Part shown: piece by piece, positions 27,637 through 34,832 of the stretch | Numbering within the stretch: the first letter of the stretch is position 1 | Layout: every line of letters begins with the position of its first letter | Virus record (IMG/VR): IMGVR_UViG_3300027791_000057 | Span: 1-38,360 of that record | DNA length: 38,360 nt | Source of the DNA: a virus | Reading direction: 5' to 3' (one strand) | The notes under the pieces: generated by a model | Databases searched by the model: none | Told to the model about the DNA's origin: nothing | The model's input: the letters and a program-made list of their open reading frames with translations, nothing else | Translations under genes and position numbers: made by a program

Positions 27637-29052
27637 TTAAAACATGTTAAATTCACTATCAGAAGTTACCTGTGTAGGTTGGTAGTTTTTAACCCTAGCT
27701 TTACGAAGTGATAACACACAATAACGCATTGCGGAAATTACATCGTCATTTATAGGGACAATTTTACCGTCCTTTCTGTGGTACATTCTCATTTCTTCTA
27801 GCAGTTTACCATTATTCTTAAAAATTTTCAATCTATTCGTTTGAAAACGAGTCAACATGTCCTGAATACCTGATTCTACGCTGTTTCCTCCGCTTCCTTC
27901 TTTAGCTCCTTGTGGCGGGGGATTGCTAAAATGATCGTGCGTCATATTAACGCCTTCTATTCTGTATTGCTCAGTTAAGCTTTTTCCAGATCCTTTGTCA
28001 GCTTGCCTTCCATCCATAGGCCAAATGCAGGAAATCCACTGTCCTCTAGCTTTTATTGCAGACGCATGTATTGGCACACTTTCTTGCGACATAGCGTAAG
28101 CGTCATAAATGTATGCGGTATCTGTATCTCTGTCCCATGCCGCCCAAACTGCCGCTGTCGGGTGATTCCACCCAAAATCAATGCCACATAGTCTAGGCCA
28201 ATGGTTAGGAATTTCTATAGGGTCGCAAACAATGTCTTCTTCAGCAATAGGAAAAACAAGACCAGAGCCAAGTTGAGGGATACCTCTTTCTCTCATTTTT
28301 CTTTCGTGGGGTGGCAATGCTGAAAGTATTTGTTCTCGAACCTCTGCCGTCATATGAGGCGCGTCATCCCAACCTGCCTGTATAAGCGCCTGTCCTTTGC
28401 GTAAGTTGTTTACAAACTGCGCTACTGTTTCGGTCATACCGCTTTCTGGGGTAAACGTCATATAAACTATTCCGCCTTTGTCGGCAGTACGAGTTAATGA
28501 CTGTGTATAAATAGGACTAGGTGGTTCTTCATCCAGCCATACAACGTCAACGCTTTCTCCCATCCACTTTTCACGGCCCATTTCGTAAGCTTTAAAAGCA
28601 AGGCGTGACCATCCGCCCGTTACATGTTTAATAACAAGACTGTTCATCGCGTTAGGTACGCCAGCCTTACGCACAGTTTCGCCAATCAAACTTAAAGGTA
28701 TAGACCCTGTTCCCCTAGCTGTTGGATCGTCAGGTTGCCCTACTAATTCGCGTTGGCAAATATCACGGGTTGTTTCGTTTGACGCTCCACCTGCCCACGC
28801 CCGTATAGGGCGAACGAATTTTTTACCTTCCCACCAATCAGGGTACAGACCCGTTAGATGAAAAGCCATTTCCATTGCGCCACAGAAAGACTTGCCAATA
28901 CGGTTACCCGCCATAAGCAATCTTTGTTGTCCCGCTGTGTTGTGAAACTTAACTTGGTAGGCATAAGGCTTATAATCAGCCATGCGGTTAGTTAACTTGC
29001 GCCGTTCTAATTCTTTAGCAATCTCTACTGCCCTTGCTAAATTATCCGTCAT
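27637..29052 (-). CDS. terL: Large terminase subunit
   Basis: This 471-residue packaging motor has a Walker A-like MAGNRIGKS at 47-55 and a Walker B VVWLDEE at 170-176. The RuvC-like nuclease domain begins with LCGIDFGWNHP (D292). The coupling motif is likely in VYMTFTPESG (196-205). It pumps DNA through the portal and cuts concatemers. The gene overlaps the resolvase-like gene by 11 bases, so the two are translated together. It is shorter than T7 gp19 (586) but has both domains. Confidence 0.93.
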   Translation of the reverse strand: MTDNLARAVEIAKELERRKLTNRMADYKPYAYQVKFHNTAGQQRLLMAGNRIGKSFCGAMEMAFHLTGLYPDWWEGKKFVRPIRAWAGGASNETTRDICQRELVGQPDDPTARGTGSIPLSLIGETVRKAGVPNAMNSLVIKHVTGGWSRLAFKAYEMGREKWMGESVDVVWLDEEPPSPIYTQSLTRTADKGGIVYMTFTPESGMTETVAQFVNNLRKGQALIQAGWDDAPHMTAEVREQILSALPPHERKMRERGIPQLGSGLVFPIAEEDIVCDPIEIPNHWPRLCGIDFGWNHPTAAVWAAWDRDTDTAYIYDAYAMSQESVPIHASAIKARGQWISCIWPMDGRQADKGSGKSLTEQYRIEGVNMTHDHFSNPPPQGAKEGSGGNSVESGIQDMLTRFQTNRLKIFKNNGKLLEEMRMYHRKDGKIVPINDDVISAMRYCVLSLRKARVKNYQPTQVTSDSEFNMF

Positions 29053-29341
29053 TCAGGACAGATTCTAAATCGCTAGAGTGTACCATTACCCAAAAACCAG
29101 CCCTGTTCTTTTCGCATAAAGCTATTACAGGTATCTTGCCTTCAGTCTTAGCTATCTTAGCCGTATCGTCCCATAAGGTTACGGCAGTATGTTTTACGCG
29201 CAACTTACACTCTACAAATAGCTTGTCGTGTATAACGTCAGCCCTTGTGATCTTGCCGTTACCCCCAGATAGAGGTGTTCGCTCCCCCCCAAAAAATTTA
29301 GCTACATCACGTTCCCGTTGCTTCCAAGCTTTGTCACCCAT
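29042..29341 (-). CDS. Resolvase-like PD-(D/E)XK nuclease
   Basis: This 99-residue protein has RERDVAKFFGGERTPLSGGNG at 9-29, RADVIHDKLFVECKLR at 33-48 (D35, E44 and K46 form the D-(D/E)-x-K centre) and WDDTAKIAKTEGKIPVIALCEKNR. This matches small Holliday-junction-resolvase-like nucleases of phages. It is the first gene of the terminase and head unit. A role in clearing branched DNA before packaging is an inference from that position. A promoter with two operators and GGAG lies upstream. Confidence 0.75.
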   Translation of the reverse strand: MGDKAWKQRERDVAKFFGGERTPLSGGNGKITRADVIHDKLFVECKLRVKHTAVTLWDDTAKIAKTEGKIPVIALCEKNRAGFWVMVHSSDLESVLNDG

Positions 29342-29369
29342 AATAACTCCTGCATTAAACTATCCGTAC

Positions 29370-29416
29370 ATACTACACCAACATTAACTATAGTTCAATA
29401 GATTAACCACGGTTAA
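29370..29416 (-). promoter_or_regulatory. Sigma70-type promoter with two operator palindromes (resolvase/terminase unit)
   Basis: On the minus strand TTGAAC (29398-29393) and TAGTAT (29375-29370) are 17 bases apart. Operator A (TTAACT-AT-AGTTCA, 29384-29397) covers the -35 region and operator B (TTAACC-AC-GGTTAA, 29403-29416) lies just upstream. Their centres are 19 bases apart. The palindromes match those at the other early promoters, suggesting control by the repressor encoded at 36474-36692. Confidence 0.65.
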
Positions 29417-29820
29417 CACTTAGATATTCCCCCCGCTGTGTACAGGAAAGCATTATATAGTGGCAGGTGCGGCGGCTTGGGGGGTGGGGGGGTCTAAAAG
29501 TGTGCAGTTTCAAGGGCTTACATCTTTTCTCGCCTGTTCCCACGCGCCCACCTGTTCCGCCTTGTGCCGCTGGGGGTCGAGCCTGTTTCATTGTGTCACC
29601 TTATACATGCGCAATGACATGAGGGCTGTTGATTAATAGCAAGACCGTGGCGCTTGGGTTAAGAGGTGCGAGGCTGGGCGTGTGTGTGTGCTGACCCTTT
29701 ATCTTTGAGGTAATGAGTACAGTTATAATGTCAGGGATGCAGGGGATGCAGGGGATGCGAGGGGCTAGAGTCTAAGTGTTACGCTATACGGTAGAAGGTG
29801 ACTGACATGAGTGGATCTGT
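29417..29820. other. GC-rich non-coding block between terS and the resolvase gene
   Basis: No convincing gene is seen in about 400 bases. The block is clearly richer in G and C than its neighbours. It contains a G-tract pair (GGGGGG-T-GGGGGGG around 29479-29492), spaced CCTGTTCC copies (29533, 29551; a related CCTGTTTC near 29582), a TG run (29680-29690) and tandem AGGGGATGC units. A TATAAT at 29724-29729 (plus strand) has no good -35. A packaging (cos/pac) site or replication element next to the terminase genes is the most likely content; an uncharacterised RNA is also possible. Confidence 0.5.
29733..29758. repeat. Three tandem AGGGGATGC-type units
   Basis: The units are AGGGATGC, AGGGGATGC and AGGGGATGC in direct succession, followed by GAGGGG. 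They lie about 60 bases beyond the terS stop. Short tandem motifs beside terminase genes are candidate terminase-binding or pausing sites. Confidence 0.55.
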
Positions 29821-30279
29821 TTAATTGACTAGACCCGCGCCCTTTGGATCTGGCAGGTTAACAGTTGGCTTGTGTTCTATTGCAGGTGCATCTTGTTTGA
29901 TGACAGTCATCAGGTGTTCAAGCTCTACCTGCAACTCTGCATCTGAACGCCTGTTGGTTACATCCTCAACCTTGTGCGTTGTTTGGTAGCCCGTGCGATC
30001 CAGTATTGAATTGATTGCGCCAAGCTGAACGCTGGCAGGTGTTTTATCATCCACAAGCAAGCGCCGTAGTTTCTCAATTGCCATTGGTACAGTTGCGCCC
30101 ATTAACTTGCGCGTTGCCGTGTCAATCTCTGCGCTTAAAGATTGTTTGAGATTGTAGCCCTGCTGTTCGGCAGTGGTTGGAGAATAGCCAGCGGTAATAG
30201 CTGACTGAGTTGCGTTACCTGTCTGACTAAAGTTCGTGACAAAAGCAGATTGTTTATCTGTAAGGGTTTTCTGATACAT
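29821..30279 (-). CDS. terS: Small terminase subunit
   Basis: This 152-residue protein has an amino-terminal DNA-binding region (LTDKQSAFVTNFSQTGNATQ, then SAITAGYSPTTAEQQGYNLKQ) typical of the Terminase_2 group. A helical oligomerisation part follows, with ASVQLGAINSILDRTGYQ near 80-100, and then an acidic helix and a Pro-rich tail. It recognises the packaging site and loads TerL. It is separated from terL by the GC-rich block and the resolvase gene, which is unusual. The start has AGGTT upstream. Confidence 0.9.
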   Translation of the reverse strand: MYQKTLTDKQSAFVTNFSQTGNATQSAITAGYSPTTAEQQGYNLKQSLSAEIDTATRKLMGATVPMAIEKLRRLLVDDKTPASVQLGAINSILDRTGYQTTHKVEDVTNRRSDAELQVELEHLMTVIKQDAPAIEHKPTVNLPDPKGAGLVN

Positions 30280-30357
30280 TTGCTCATTTTAACCTACATG
30301 TTTCAAACCGTCAAAGTGTTTCTATATATAAGGTAAAAGGTATTTTAAAAGTATTTC

Positions 30358-30398
30358 TTGCGTAGATCCTGCAAGCATGTATAATTAACGCAAGTTAA
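30358..30398 (+). promoter_or_regulatory. Promoter and operator of the small-gene operon
   Basis: TTGCGT (30358-30363) and a consensus TATAAT (30380-30385) are 16 bases apart. Operator C (TTAACG-CA-AGTTAA, 30385-30398) begins at the last base of the -10 and covers the expected start point, a classic repression position. A Shine-Dalgarno AAGGAG follows at 30417-30422. Confidence 0.7.
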
Positions 30399-30430
30399 CA
30401 ATAATGTTGACTGTATAAGGAGTACGCAAA

Positions 30431-30739
30431 ATGAAAGCACATTATCAGATAGCCAAGTACGCTATTAAGACAATGGGATATTCTATCTCTGTTGACGATG
30501 GCGATCCAGACGGTGAGTTCGTCTTGGAACGCTCAACAAACATCAAGGCAGTTGTGGAAGCTTGCGAGGGCGTAGATGAAAGTCATATGTTTTTCTTCGA
30601 CAAGGATGGAGCAAAACAGTCATGGGCGTTTATCGTGCTGGGCAATGATGGCGGGGATGAAGTTAGTGACTACGGAGTTATTGACTGGATTGACGCTTTT
30701 TTTAACACACCAATTATGTCGGAGTCTTATCATGGATAA
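30431..30739 (+). CDS. Uncharacterised phage protein, first gene of the small-gene operon
   Basis: This 102-residue acidic protein has the look of a widespread uncharacterised phage family. A start around GYSISVDDG is followed by an LERSTNIKAVVEAC segment, then ESHMFFFDKDGAKQSWAFIVLGNDGGDEVSDYG near 52-84. The motif (R-S-x2-K, later W-x3-V-x-GN-x3-DE-x-SDY) is recognisable from memory, but no function is known to me. It is cytoplasmic by composition. It is the operator-proximal gene, so probably the most strongly expressed early product of this operon. Confidence 0.65.
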   Translation: MKAHYQIAKYAIKTMGYSISVDDGDPDGEFVLERSTNIKAVVEACEGVDESHMFFFDKDGAKQSWAFIVLGNDGGDEVSDYGVIDWIDAFFNTPIMSESYHG

Positions 30740-30911
30740 AGCACTAGAATTGTTGTCTGCAATCACTGGCACAGTTTTCATTCTTGTCGCGCTTTACTAC
30801 TTAGCGCCTCAAGGAATGTATTTATATCTTGGAATGTTAATCGTGGGCGTTCAACTCGTTGGGATGGCCTTTAGATCCGCTTTTAAATCTCGCAACCGTT
30901 ATGACCTTTAA
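30732..30911 (+). CDS. Small two-helix membrane protein
   Basis: This 59-residue protein starts at the ATG inside the end of the previous gene (GGAG at 30721). It has two hydrophobic segments (about 5-22 and 28-46) and a basic carboxy terminus (RSAFKSRNRYDL), which predicts both termini in the cytoplasm. A longer frame from 30576 would overlap the previous gene almost fully and is not used. Function unknown. Confidence 0.6.
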   Translation: MDKALELLSAITGTVFILVALYYLAPQGMYLYLGMLIVGVQLVGMAFRSAFKSRNRYDL

Positions 30912-30918
30912 GGGGGCA

Positions 30919-31128
30919 ATGAAAATGAAAACTTGGGAAATGGAAACACCGCAAGGCGATCACGTTAGATTGTCTTGGAATGAGTCGGCAACGTTTAACC
31001 TTCAAACTGGAATAGGGGGGCAATGGGTCGATTACCATTGCTTTACTGTTTACGGAATTGATAGCGCGTTAGAAGCCTTGTCTGTTGGTTATGACGCAAT
31101 GATAGAACTAGAGGGAGAAACAACATGA
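30919..31128 (+). CDS. Uncharacterised 69-residue protein
   Basis: The start is the ATG at 30919 with AAGGGGG just upstream; a longer frame from 30859 lacks a ribosome site. The small acidic protein (MKMKTWEMETPQGDHVRLSW, later WVDYHCFTVYGIDSALEALS) appears to be an alpha/beta fold with a beta-rich first half. It ends in an ATGA overlap with the next gene. No family recognised. Confidence 0.55.
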   Translation: MKMKTWEMETPQGDHVRLSWNESATFNLQTGIGGQWVDYHCFTVYGIDSALEALSVGYDAMIELEGETT

Positions 31129-31379
31129 AACTTAAAAACCTAGCATCTAACATGGTGCAAACTTCTTTTGATAGCGGGTTAGAAATCCTGTTTTCATATG
31201 ATACACCCGTTGCCGCCAAGTTTCGCGGTGCGGCTTTTAAAACATCTAAAAAGTGGTCTAGCACAACTACCCGCCACGTTAACAAGTGGCTAGCAGGGAA
31301 GGACGCAAGCTTACTGCCTCAGTCTGCTTTTGACCGTGACCTATCCGTTAGACTTCCAGCGGTCTTCTTGAAACCATGA
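31125..31379 (+). CDS. Uncharacterised phage protein with FSYxTPVAA and TTRHxNKWL motifs
   Basis: This 84-residue basic protein has the core ILFSYDTPVAAKFRG (near 21-35) and the later KKWSSTTTRHVNKWLAG (near 42-58). Small proteins with this pair of motifs are common in phages and some plasmids; no biochemical role is known to me. Basic charge and the compact motif suggest nucleic-acid or protein binding, but that is a guess. ATGA overlaps join it to the genes on both sides. Confidence 0.65.
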   Translation: MKLKNLASNMVQTSFDSGLEILFSYDTPVAAKFRGAAFKTSKKWSSTTTRHVNKWLAGKDASLLPQSAFDRDLSVRLPAVFLKP

Positions 31380-31534
31380 TAGCAATTTTAGCTTGGATAA
31401 CTGTAATGACCGCCCTTTTCGTTGGGGCGGTTATTTACGTTGGTGTTAGCCCGTGGGCTGGGATGGCGGTCATGGTTTTATCTTTTATCATCTTTTATGT
31501 TTGGATGGTTTTAACTTATCGGGGTTCAGAATGA
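31376..31534 (+). CDS. Small two-helix membrane protein (52 residues)
   Basis: This short gene is fixed by ATGA overlaps at both ends. It encodes two hydrophobic segments, about 3-23 (ILAWITVMTALFVGAVIYVG) and 28-47 (AGMAVMVLSFIIFYVWMVL), with a short YRGSE tail. It is the second such protein in this operon, alongside the one at 30732. Function unknown; superinfection exclusion or another envelope role is possible but untested. Confidence 0.6.
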   Translation: MIAILAWITVMTALFVGAVIYVGVSPWAGMAVMVLSFIIFYVWMVLTYRGSE

Positions 31535-31821
31535 AAAAGACAGAAAATATTAATGGAACAAGTTTGCGGGGATCTGTTTCGGCAACGTTCCAGCAATTGA
31601 TTGACGCTTTTGGCGTCCCTTCTTGCTGGGGTTGTGACCAGACTACAGACGTTGAATGGCACGTTGTTTTTGATGATCTGGTTGTTGCCACTATCTACAA
31701 TTGGAAAAACGGAAAGTCTTATCTTGGAAGCGAAGGTTTACCAATGTGTGAGATTAAAACTTGGAACGTGGGCGGATTCACTGACCACGCAATAATAAAC
31801 GTAAGGGAGCAACTACAATGA
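31531..31821 (+). CDS. Uncharacterised phage protein with VATIYNWKxGKxYxG motif
   Basis: This 96-residue protein shows NINGTSLRGSVSATFQQLID at 6-25, GVPSCWGCDQTTDVEWHVVFDD near 28-49, and VATIYNWKNGKSYLGSEGLP near 52-71, ending TWNVGGF. This order is that of a frequent but functionally undefined phage family. The first ATG at 31531 overlaps the previous stop; a longer frame from 31453 is not needed. Operon context is the only clue to its role. Confidence 0.65.
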   Translation: MKKTENINGTSLRGSVSATFQQLIDAFGVPSCWGCDQTTDVEWHVVFDDLVVATIYNWKNGKSYLGSEGLPMCEIKTWNVGGFTDHAIINVREQLQ

Positions 31822-32087
31822 AACGCAAAACAGTAAGGAAATTATGGCAAGGCAAATTTGTTTCAATTCGTGATTATGAAATTTCCAGCGCCATTAAATT
31901 AGGTGGGCTGGTGATAGAATATGCGGGCAAGTACATGGAATTAAGCGTTGAGGATCTTGCATCCATCACGCCTAAAGGTCAGGCGCACCAATCTCAATTT
32001 GGTGGCACTTACCAGCTAGCAGATATTACTTGGCAACCGCTTGTCACAGATCCCCGCCAGCCGAAGTTAAAAGGCATAGACCAATGA
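31818..32087 (+). CDS. Uncharacterised 89-residue basic protein
   Basis: The protein begins with a strongly basic stretch (KRKTVRKLWQGKFVSIRDYE). KLGGLVIEYAGKYMELSVEDL then suggests a small beta barrel, with a polar tail after it. It overlaps both neighbours as ATGA. No family recognised; RNA or DNA binding is plausible from charge. Confidence 0.55.
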   Translation: MKRKTVRKLWQGKFVSIRDYEISSAIKLGGLVIEYAGKYMELSVEDLASITPKGQAHQSQFGGTYQLADITWQPLVTDPRQPKLKGIDQ

Positions 32088-32302
32088 TGCGCTGGTCTGA
32101 GCGGGAAAGCGTCACAATCACATTTGACGTTGAGGACGTTTATAAGGTCGCACCTGATTTGCAAGACTTTCAGGCGCGTGAAGTCTTAGCCTACGCACTA
32201 AACACCTACAACAAGCGTAGGGGTCTAAATTACAATGTATTATTTAACACGGTAACGGCACTTTATCCGTCTGCCACAATGGAGAAAAAACATGAAGATT
32301 AA
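32084..32302 (+). CDS. Uncharacterised 72-residue protein
   Basis: The start is the ATG at 32084, overlapping the previous stop; the frame can be extended upstream to 32030 without a ribosome site. The protein alternates acidic strand-like (SVTITFDVEDVYKVAPDLQDF) and helical (REVLAYALNTYNKR) parts. Function unknown. Confidence 0.55.
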   Translation: MMRWSERESVTITFDVEDVYKVAPDLQDFQAREVLAYALNTYNKRRGLNYNVLFNTVTALYPSATMEKKHED

Positions 32303-32648
32303 TAAACTTGACCACGAAGCCACAGACAGCACCCCAAAAGGGTCACTTTTAATATCTGATGGCACTACAATTTTCGCAGTAACTAAGCGAACATCTAACA
32401 GCGGTAATTTTCGGCACATTGCTTTTTATACAATGATGATTGAAGACAGCAATTTTGAGGAAGGCGATTGCCGCATTACCTCTACCAATATGTCAAAGTG
32501 GGTATGCCATATGCTAGGCTTGCCATACAAAGACGAAACTATTGCAGTTGGCGTAAACGGTAATGACGAATTGATTGCGGCTAAAGGTATAGTCGAGCAA
32601 ATCAAAACGCACTTGGAACTAAAGCGGCTAAACATCCAGCTACTTTAG
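32292..32648 (+). CDS. Uncharacterised 118-residue protein, last gene of the small-gene operon
   Basis: The protein has a beta-rich first half (GSLLISDGTTIFAVTKRT, FRHIAFYTMMIED) and a later TSTNMSKWVCHMLGLPYKDETI followed by a helical end. GGAG lies 9 bases before the ATG, inside the previous gene. An intrinsic terminator begins 24 bases after its stop. No family recognised. Confidence 0.6.
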   Translation: MKINKLDHEATDSTPKGSLLISDGTTIFAVTKRTSNSGNFRHIAFYTMMIEDSNFEEGDCRITSTNMSKWVCHMLGLPYKDETIAVGVNGNDELIAAKGIVEQIKTHLELKRLNIQLL

Positions 32649-32671
32649 AACTTACAACACACAAGAAATTG

Positions 32672-32696
32672 GGGGGCTTTTAGCCTCCTTTTTTTT
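32672..32696 (+). terminator. Intrinsic terminator of the small-gene operon
   Basis: GGGGGC (32672-32677), loop TTTTA, GCCTCC (32683-32688; one G-T pair) and then eight T. The converging Ref-like gene stops inside the stem at 32680-32682. Confidence 0.9.
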
Positions 32697-32982
32697 GGCC
32701 TAACAGATCCAGCGTAAACTCTAACAAAGACCTTTGGCTTCCCCACTTGTTCGTAAAGGTAGCAGGGCTGGAATGATAAGCCGCTTCAGAACTACGGTGG
32801 TGCATAGGGCAAAGCGGTATCACTTCATAATTGCTAGACCTTAGACCCATCCCCGTCTGTTCTTTAATATGATGCAATTCCGCTGGGGAATCCTCATAGC
32901 CCATCTTATAGCAAACAACGCACCCCAATCTGGCTACTGCGTCCATGTGCCTACTTTCAGCGGCGGTTCTTCTTTTAGGCAT
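32680..32982 (-). CDS. Ref-like HNH nuclease
   Basis: This 100-residue protein has CVVC (C21, C24), AELHHI (H37, H38) and PLCPMHHRSS (C58, H61, H62), an HNH/beta-beta-alpha-metal layout. It resembles the RecA-dependent nuclease Ref of phage P1 and short relatives found in phage replication modules. A role in recombination on RecA-coated DNA is inferred from the family. It is last in the leftward replication unit and overlaps the gene before it by 8 bases. Confidence 0.75.
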   Translation of the reverse strand: MPKRRTAAESRHMDAVARLGCVVCYKMGYEDSPAELHHIKEQTGMGLRSSNYEVIPLCPMHHRSSEAAYHSSPATFTNKWGSQRSLLEFTLDLLGQKKGG

Positions 32983-33322
32983 AACTTTTCCGTTCTACAG
33001 TCTGGTTTATCATTTTGGTTTTCCAAGTTTCAAAGTTCAATTCAACAACTTTCTTTTCCCATTGCCATTTTGCTTCATTACCTACAGCAATTGAAAGAGC
33101 CGTTATGTGATCTATGTATCTCTGATCTGCCCTAGCCTCACGTTCTTGAGCGGCGGCGGTTTCCATTTTGCCACCTAACAACATTACTTCTTTCATAATG
33201 GTTGCTAACAATATCTTGCGCCCGTGTTCGAGCAAGCACATTTGCGCTTTTGCCTTGGCGTATTCTTCACCAATTGTTCTGACTTGGTGCATTTTCATTT
33301 CTAAAGCATCATTATCAGTCAT
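32975..33322 (-). CDS. Helical protein of unknown function in the replication unit
   Basis: This 115-residue, almost fully helical charged protein has the features RTIGEEYAKAKAQMCLLEHG (15-34), AAAQEREARADQRYIDHI (55-72), then KWQWEKKV and a final FETWKTKMINQ. Proteins with this E-YAKAKA, then AQEREA, then E-x-W-x-T layout are common beside phage recombination and replication genes, but I know no proven activity. It overlaps both the helicase and the Ref-like gene by 8 bases, so production is coupled. Confidence 0.65.
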   Translation of the reverse strand: MTDNDALEMKMHQVRTIGEEYAKAKAQMCLLEHGRKILLATIMKEVMLLGGKMETAAAQEREARADQRYIDHITALSIAVGNEAKWQWEKKVVELNFETWKTKMINQTVERKSYA

Positions 33323-34832
33323 TCATTCGCCCCCCTTGTTTACCTTTATTGAATTTATTGCCCTTGGCCTTCTTAATAGCCAAATGTTTTATGAAATTGG
33401 TAACTTCAACGCCCACAGGCATAGGGTACACCTGTTTATTGTGCGGGAAGTGTCCAAATTTAGCCTTATAAGTATGATCTGCCCACCCTTTTGCAAACTT
33501 TTTAGATATTGCGTAGCTAAGTAACTGTGCATAAAAGTTTGCTTTGTCTTGTGAAGGTGGTTCTCTGTCCTTGCGCTTAACCTCAACCAATCTGCCTTGC
33601 TTTATGTTTAAGGCTTCCTCGCCCTTAGTGGGTATGTTGCCGCAATTAGGACACTCAGGGAAACCTCGCATTGGTTTATAAACAGTTTGGCAGTTGCAAC
33701 AGGTACATGGTTGCTTTTCTATAGGTTCAGGCTCTTTCTTGGGAACAGCTAACTCTTCTGAACTGGTCAATTCCCATTCAGGAGCTTCATCTGGAAAGCC
33801 ATGCTCGTAAACGCAACCACTATGGTCAATTATAAGCGTATCAACCTTACCAGTAAAAGGACGCAACGCCCTACCTACCATCTGCAAATACATTCCGTAA
33901 CTTTTAGTTGGCCTTGCAATGACAACGCATGAAACTTTTGGTTCGTCCCATCCTTCTGTCAAGACCATGCAATTAGACAGAACTTTTATCTCACCTTCAT
34001 GCAATTTTCGCAGAACTTCAACGCGAGACACTTCATCCATTTCACCATCAATATGACCTGCGGCTATTCCGTTATCATTAAATATACCTGCAATAAATTT
34101 ACTGTGAGCAATGCTAGTAGCAAAAACTACAGTAGGGCGGTTTTCGCCATGCTCTACCCAATGGGTAACCAAATCACCTACAAGTTTAGGCTGGTTCATT
34201 CGGGTATTTAAACCACGCTTTTCATAGTCACCCGCTTGCATCTTTAAGCCCTTTAGATCTGGCATACTTGGGGCAATTATTCGGGCAGGTGTTAAGAAAC
34301 CTTTTTCAGTCAATTCTGATATAGATCCACAATTAACTAAAGAATCGTAATAGTTTCCTAGCCCCTTACCATCTGCGCGGCATGGTGTAGCGGTCAAACC
34401 TATAACATAGGCGTCAGGGTATTCTGCTATTAAATCTTGAAAGGTCTTAGAAGCAGAACGATGGGCTTCATCCAGAAAGATAACTTTAGCCTTGGGCTTC
34501 CAAAAGTGTTCGTTATCTTTTCGAGCATGATAAGATTGAACAGACGCCACTTGAACAGACGCCAAATTATTAGGCGTAAAGTCTGCCATAACAACGCCAT
34601 GATTAATCCCAAAATCAGATAGCTTAGACGAACATTGCTTAACAAGTTCTCTTCTGTGAGCCACAAACAACGAAGGGTTAGACTTATCGGCAGACGCCTT
34701 AATCATAGCAGACGCAATAACTGTCTTACCTGCGCCAGTTGGCGCGACTAACAAAACTTTCTTTTTGCCACGCATAAACTCATGGCGTACTGCCTCAATT
34801 GCTAGTTCTTGGTATTCTCTTAGCTGTATCAT
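33315..34832 (-). CDS. DEAD/DEAH superfamily 2 helicase with zinc motif
   Basis: This 505-residue helicase shows Walker A APTGAGKT (30-37), FVAHRREL (Ia), VIFLDEAH (117-124), GLTATP (145-150), VVFATS (235-240), LTEGWDEP (V) and QMVGRALRP (317-325, VI). A cysteine cluster follows (C376, C378, C379, C381, then C394, C397), probably binding zinc. It resembles phage UvsW/Ssl2-like helicases that remodel forks or D-loops. In this genome it is probably the replication or recombination helicase, since no DnaB-type helicase is visible. It starts at the overlap with the primase stop (TAATG). Confidence 0.92.
   Translation of the reverse strand: MIQLREYQELAIEAVRHEFMRGKKKVLLVAPTGAGKTVIASAMIKASADKSNPSLFVAHRRELVKQCSSKLSDFGINHGVVMADFTPNNLASVQVASVQSYHARKDNEHFWKPKAKVIFLDEAHRSASKTFQDLIAEYPDAYVIGLTATPCRADGKGLGNYYDSLVNCGSISELTEKGFLTPARIIAPSMPDLKGLKMQAGDYEKRGLNTRMNQPKLVGDLVTHWVEHGENRPTVVFATSIAHSKFIAGIFNDNGIAAGHIDGEMDEVSRVEVLRKLHEGEIKVLSNCMVLTEGWDEPKVSCVVIARPTKSYGMYLQMVGRALRPFTGKVDTLIIDHSGCVYEHGFPDEAPEWELTSSEELAVPKKEPEPIEKQPCTCCNCQTVYKPMRGFPECPNCGNIPTKGEEALNIKQGRLVEVKRKDREPPSQDKANFYAQLLSYAISKKFAKGWADHTYKAKFGHFPHNKQVYPMPVGVEVTNFIKHLAIKKAKGNKFNKGKQGGRMND

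Noticed and set aside
29403-29591. 62-codon minus-strand frame in the GC-rich block
   Set aside because: Pro/Arg/Gly-rich low-quality sequence, no ribosome site, composition unlike any neighbour; it also covers operator B and the G-tracts.
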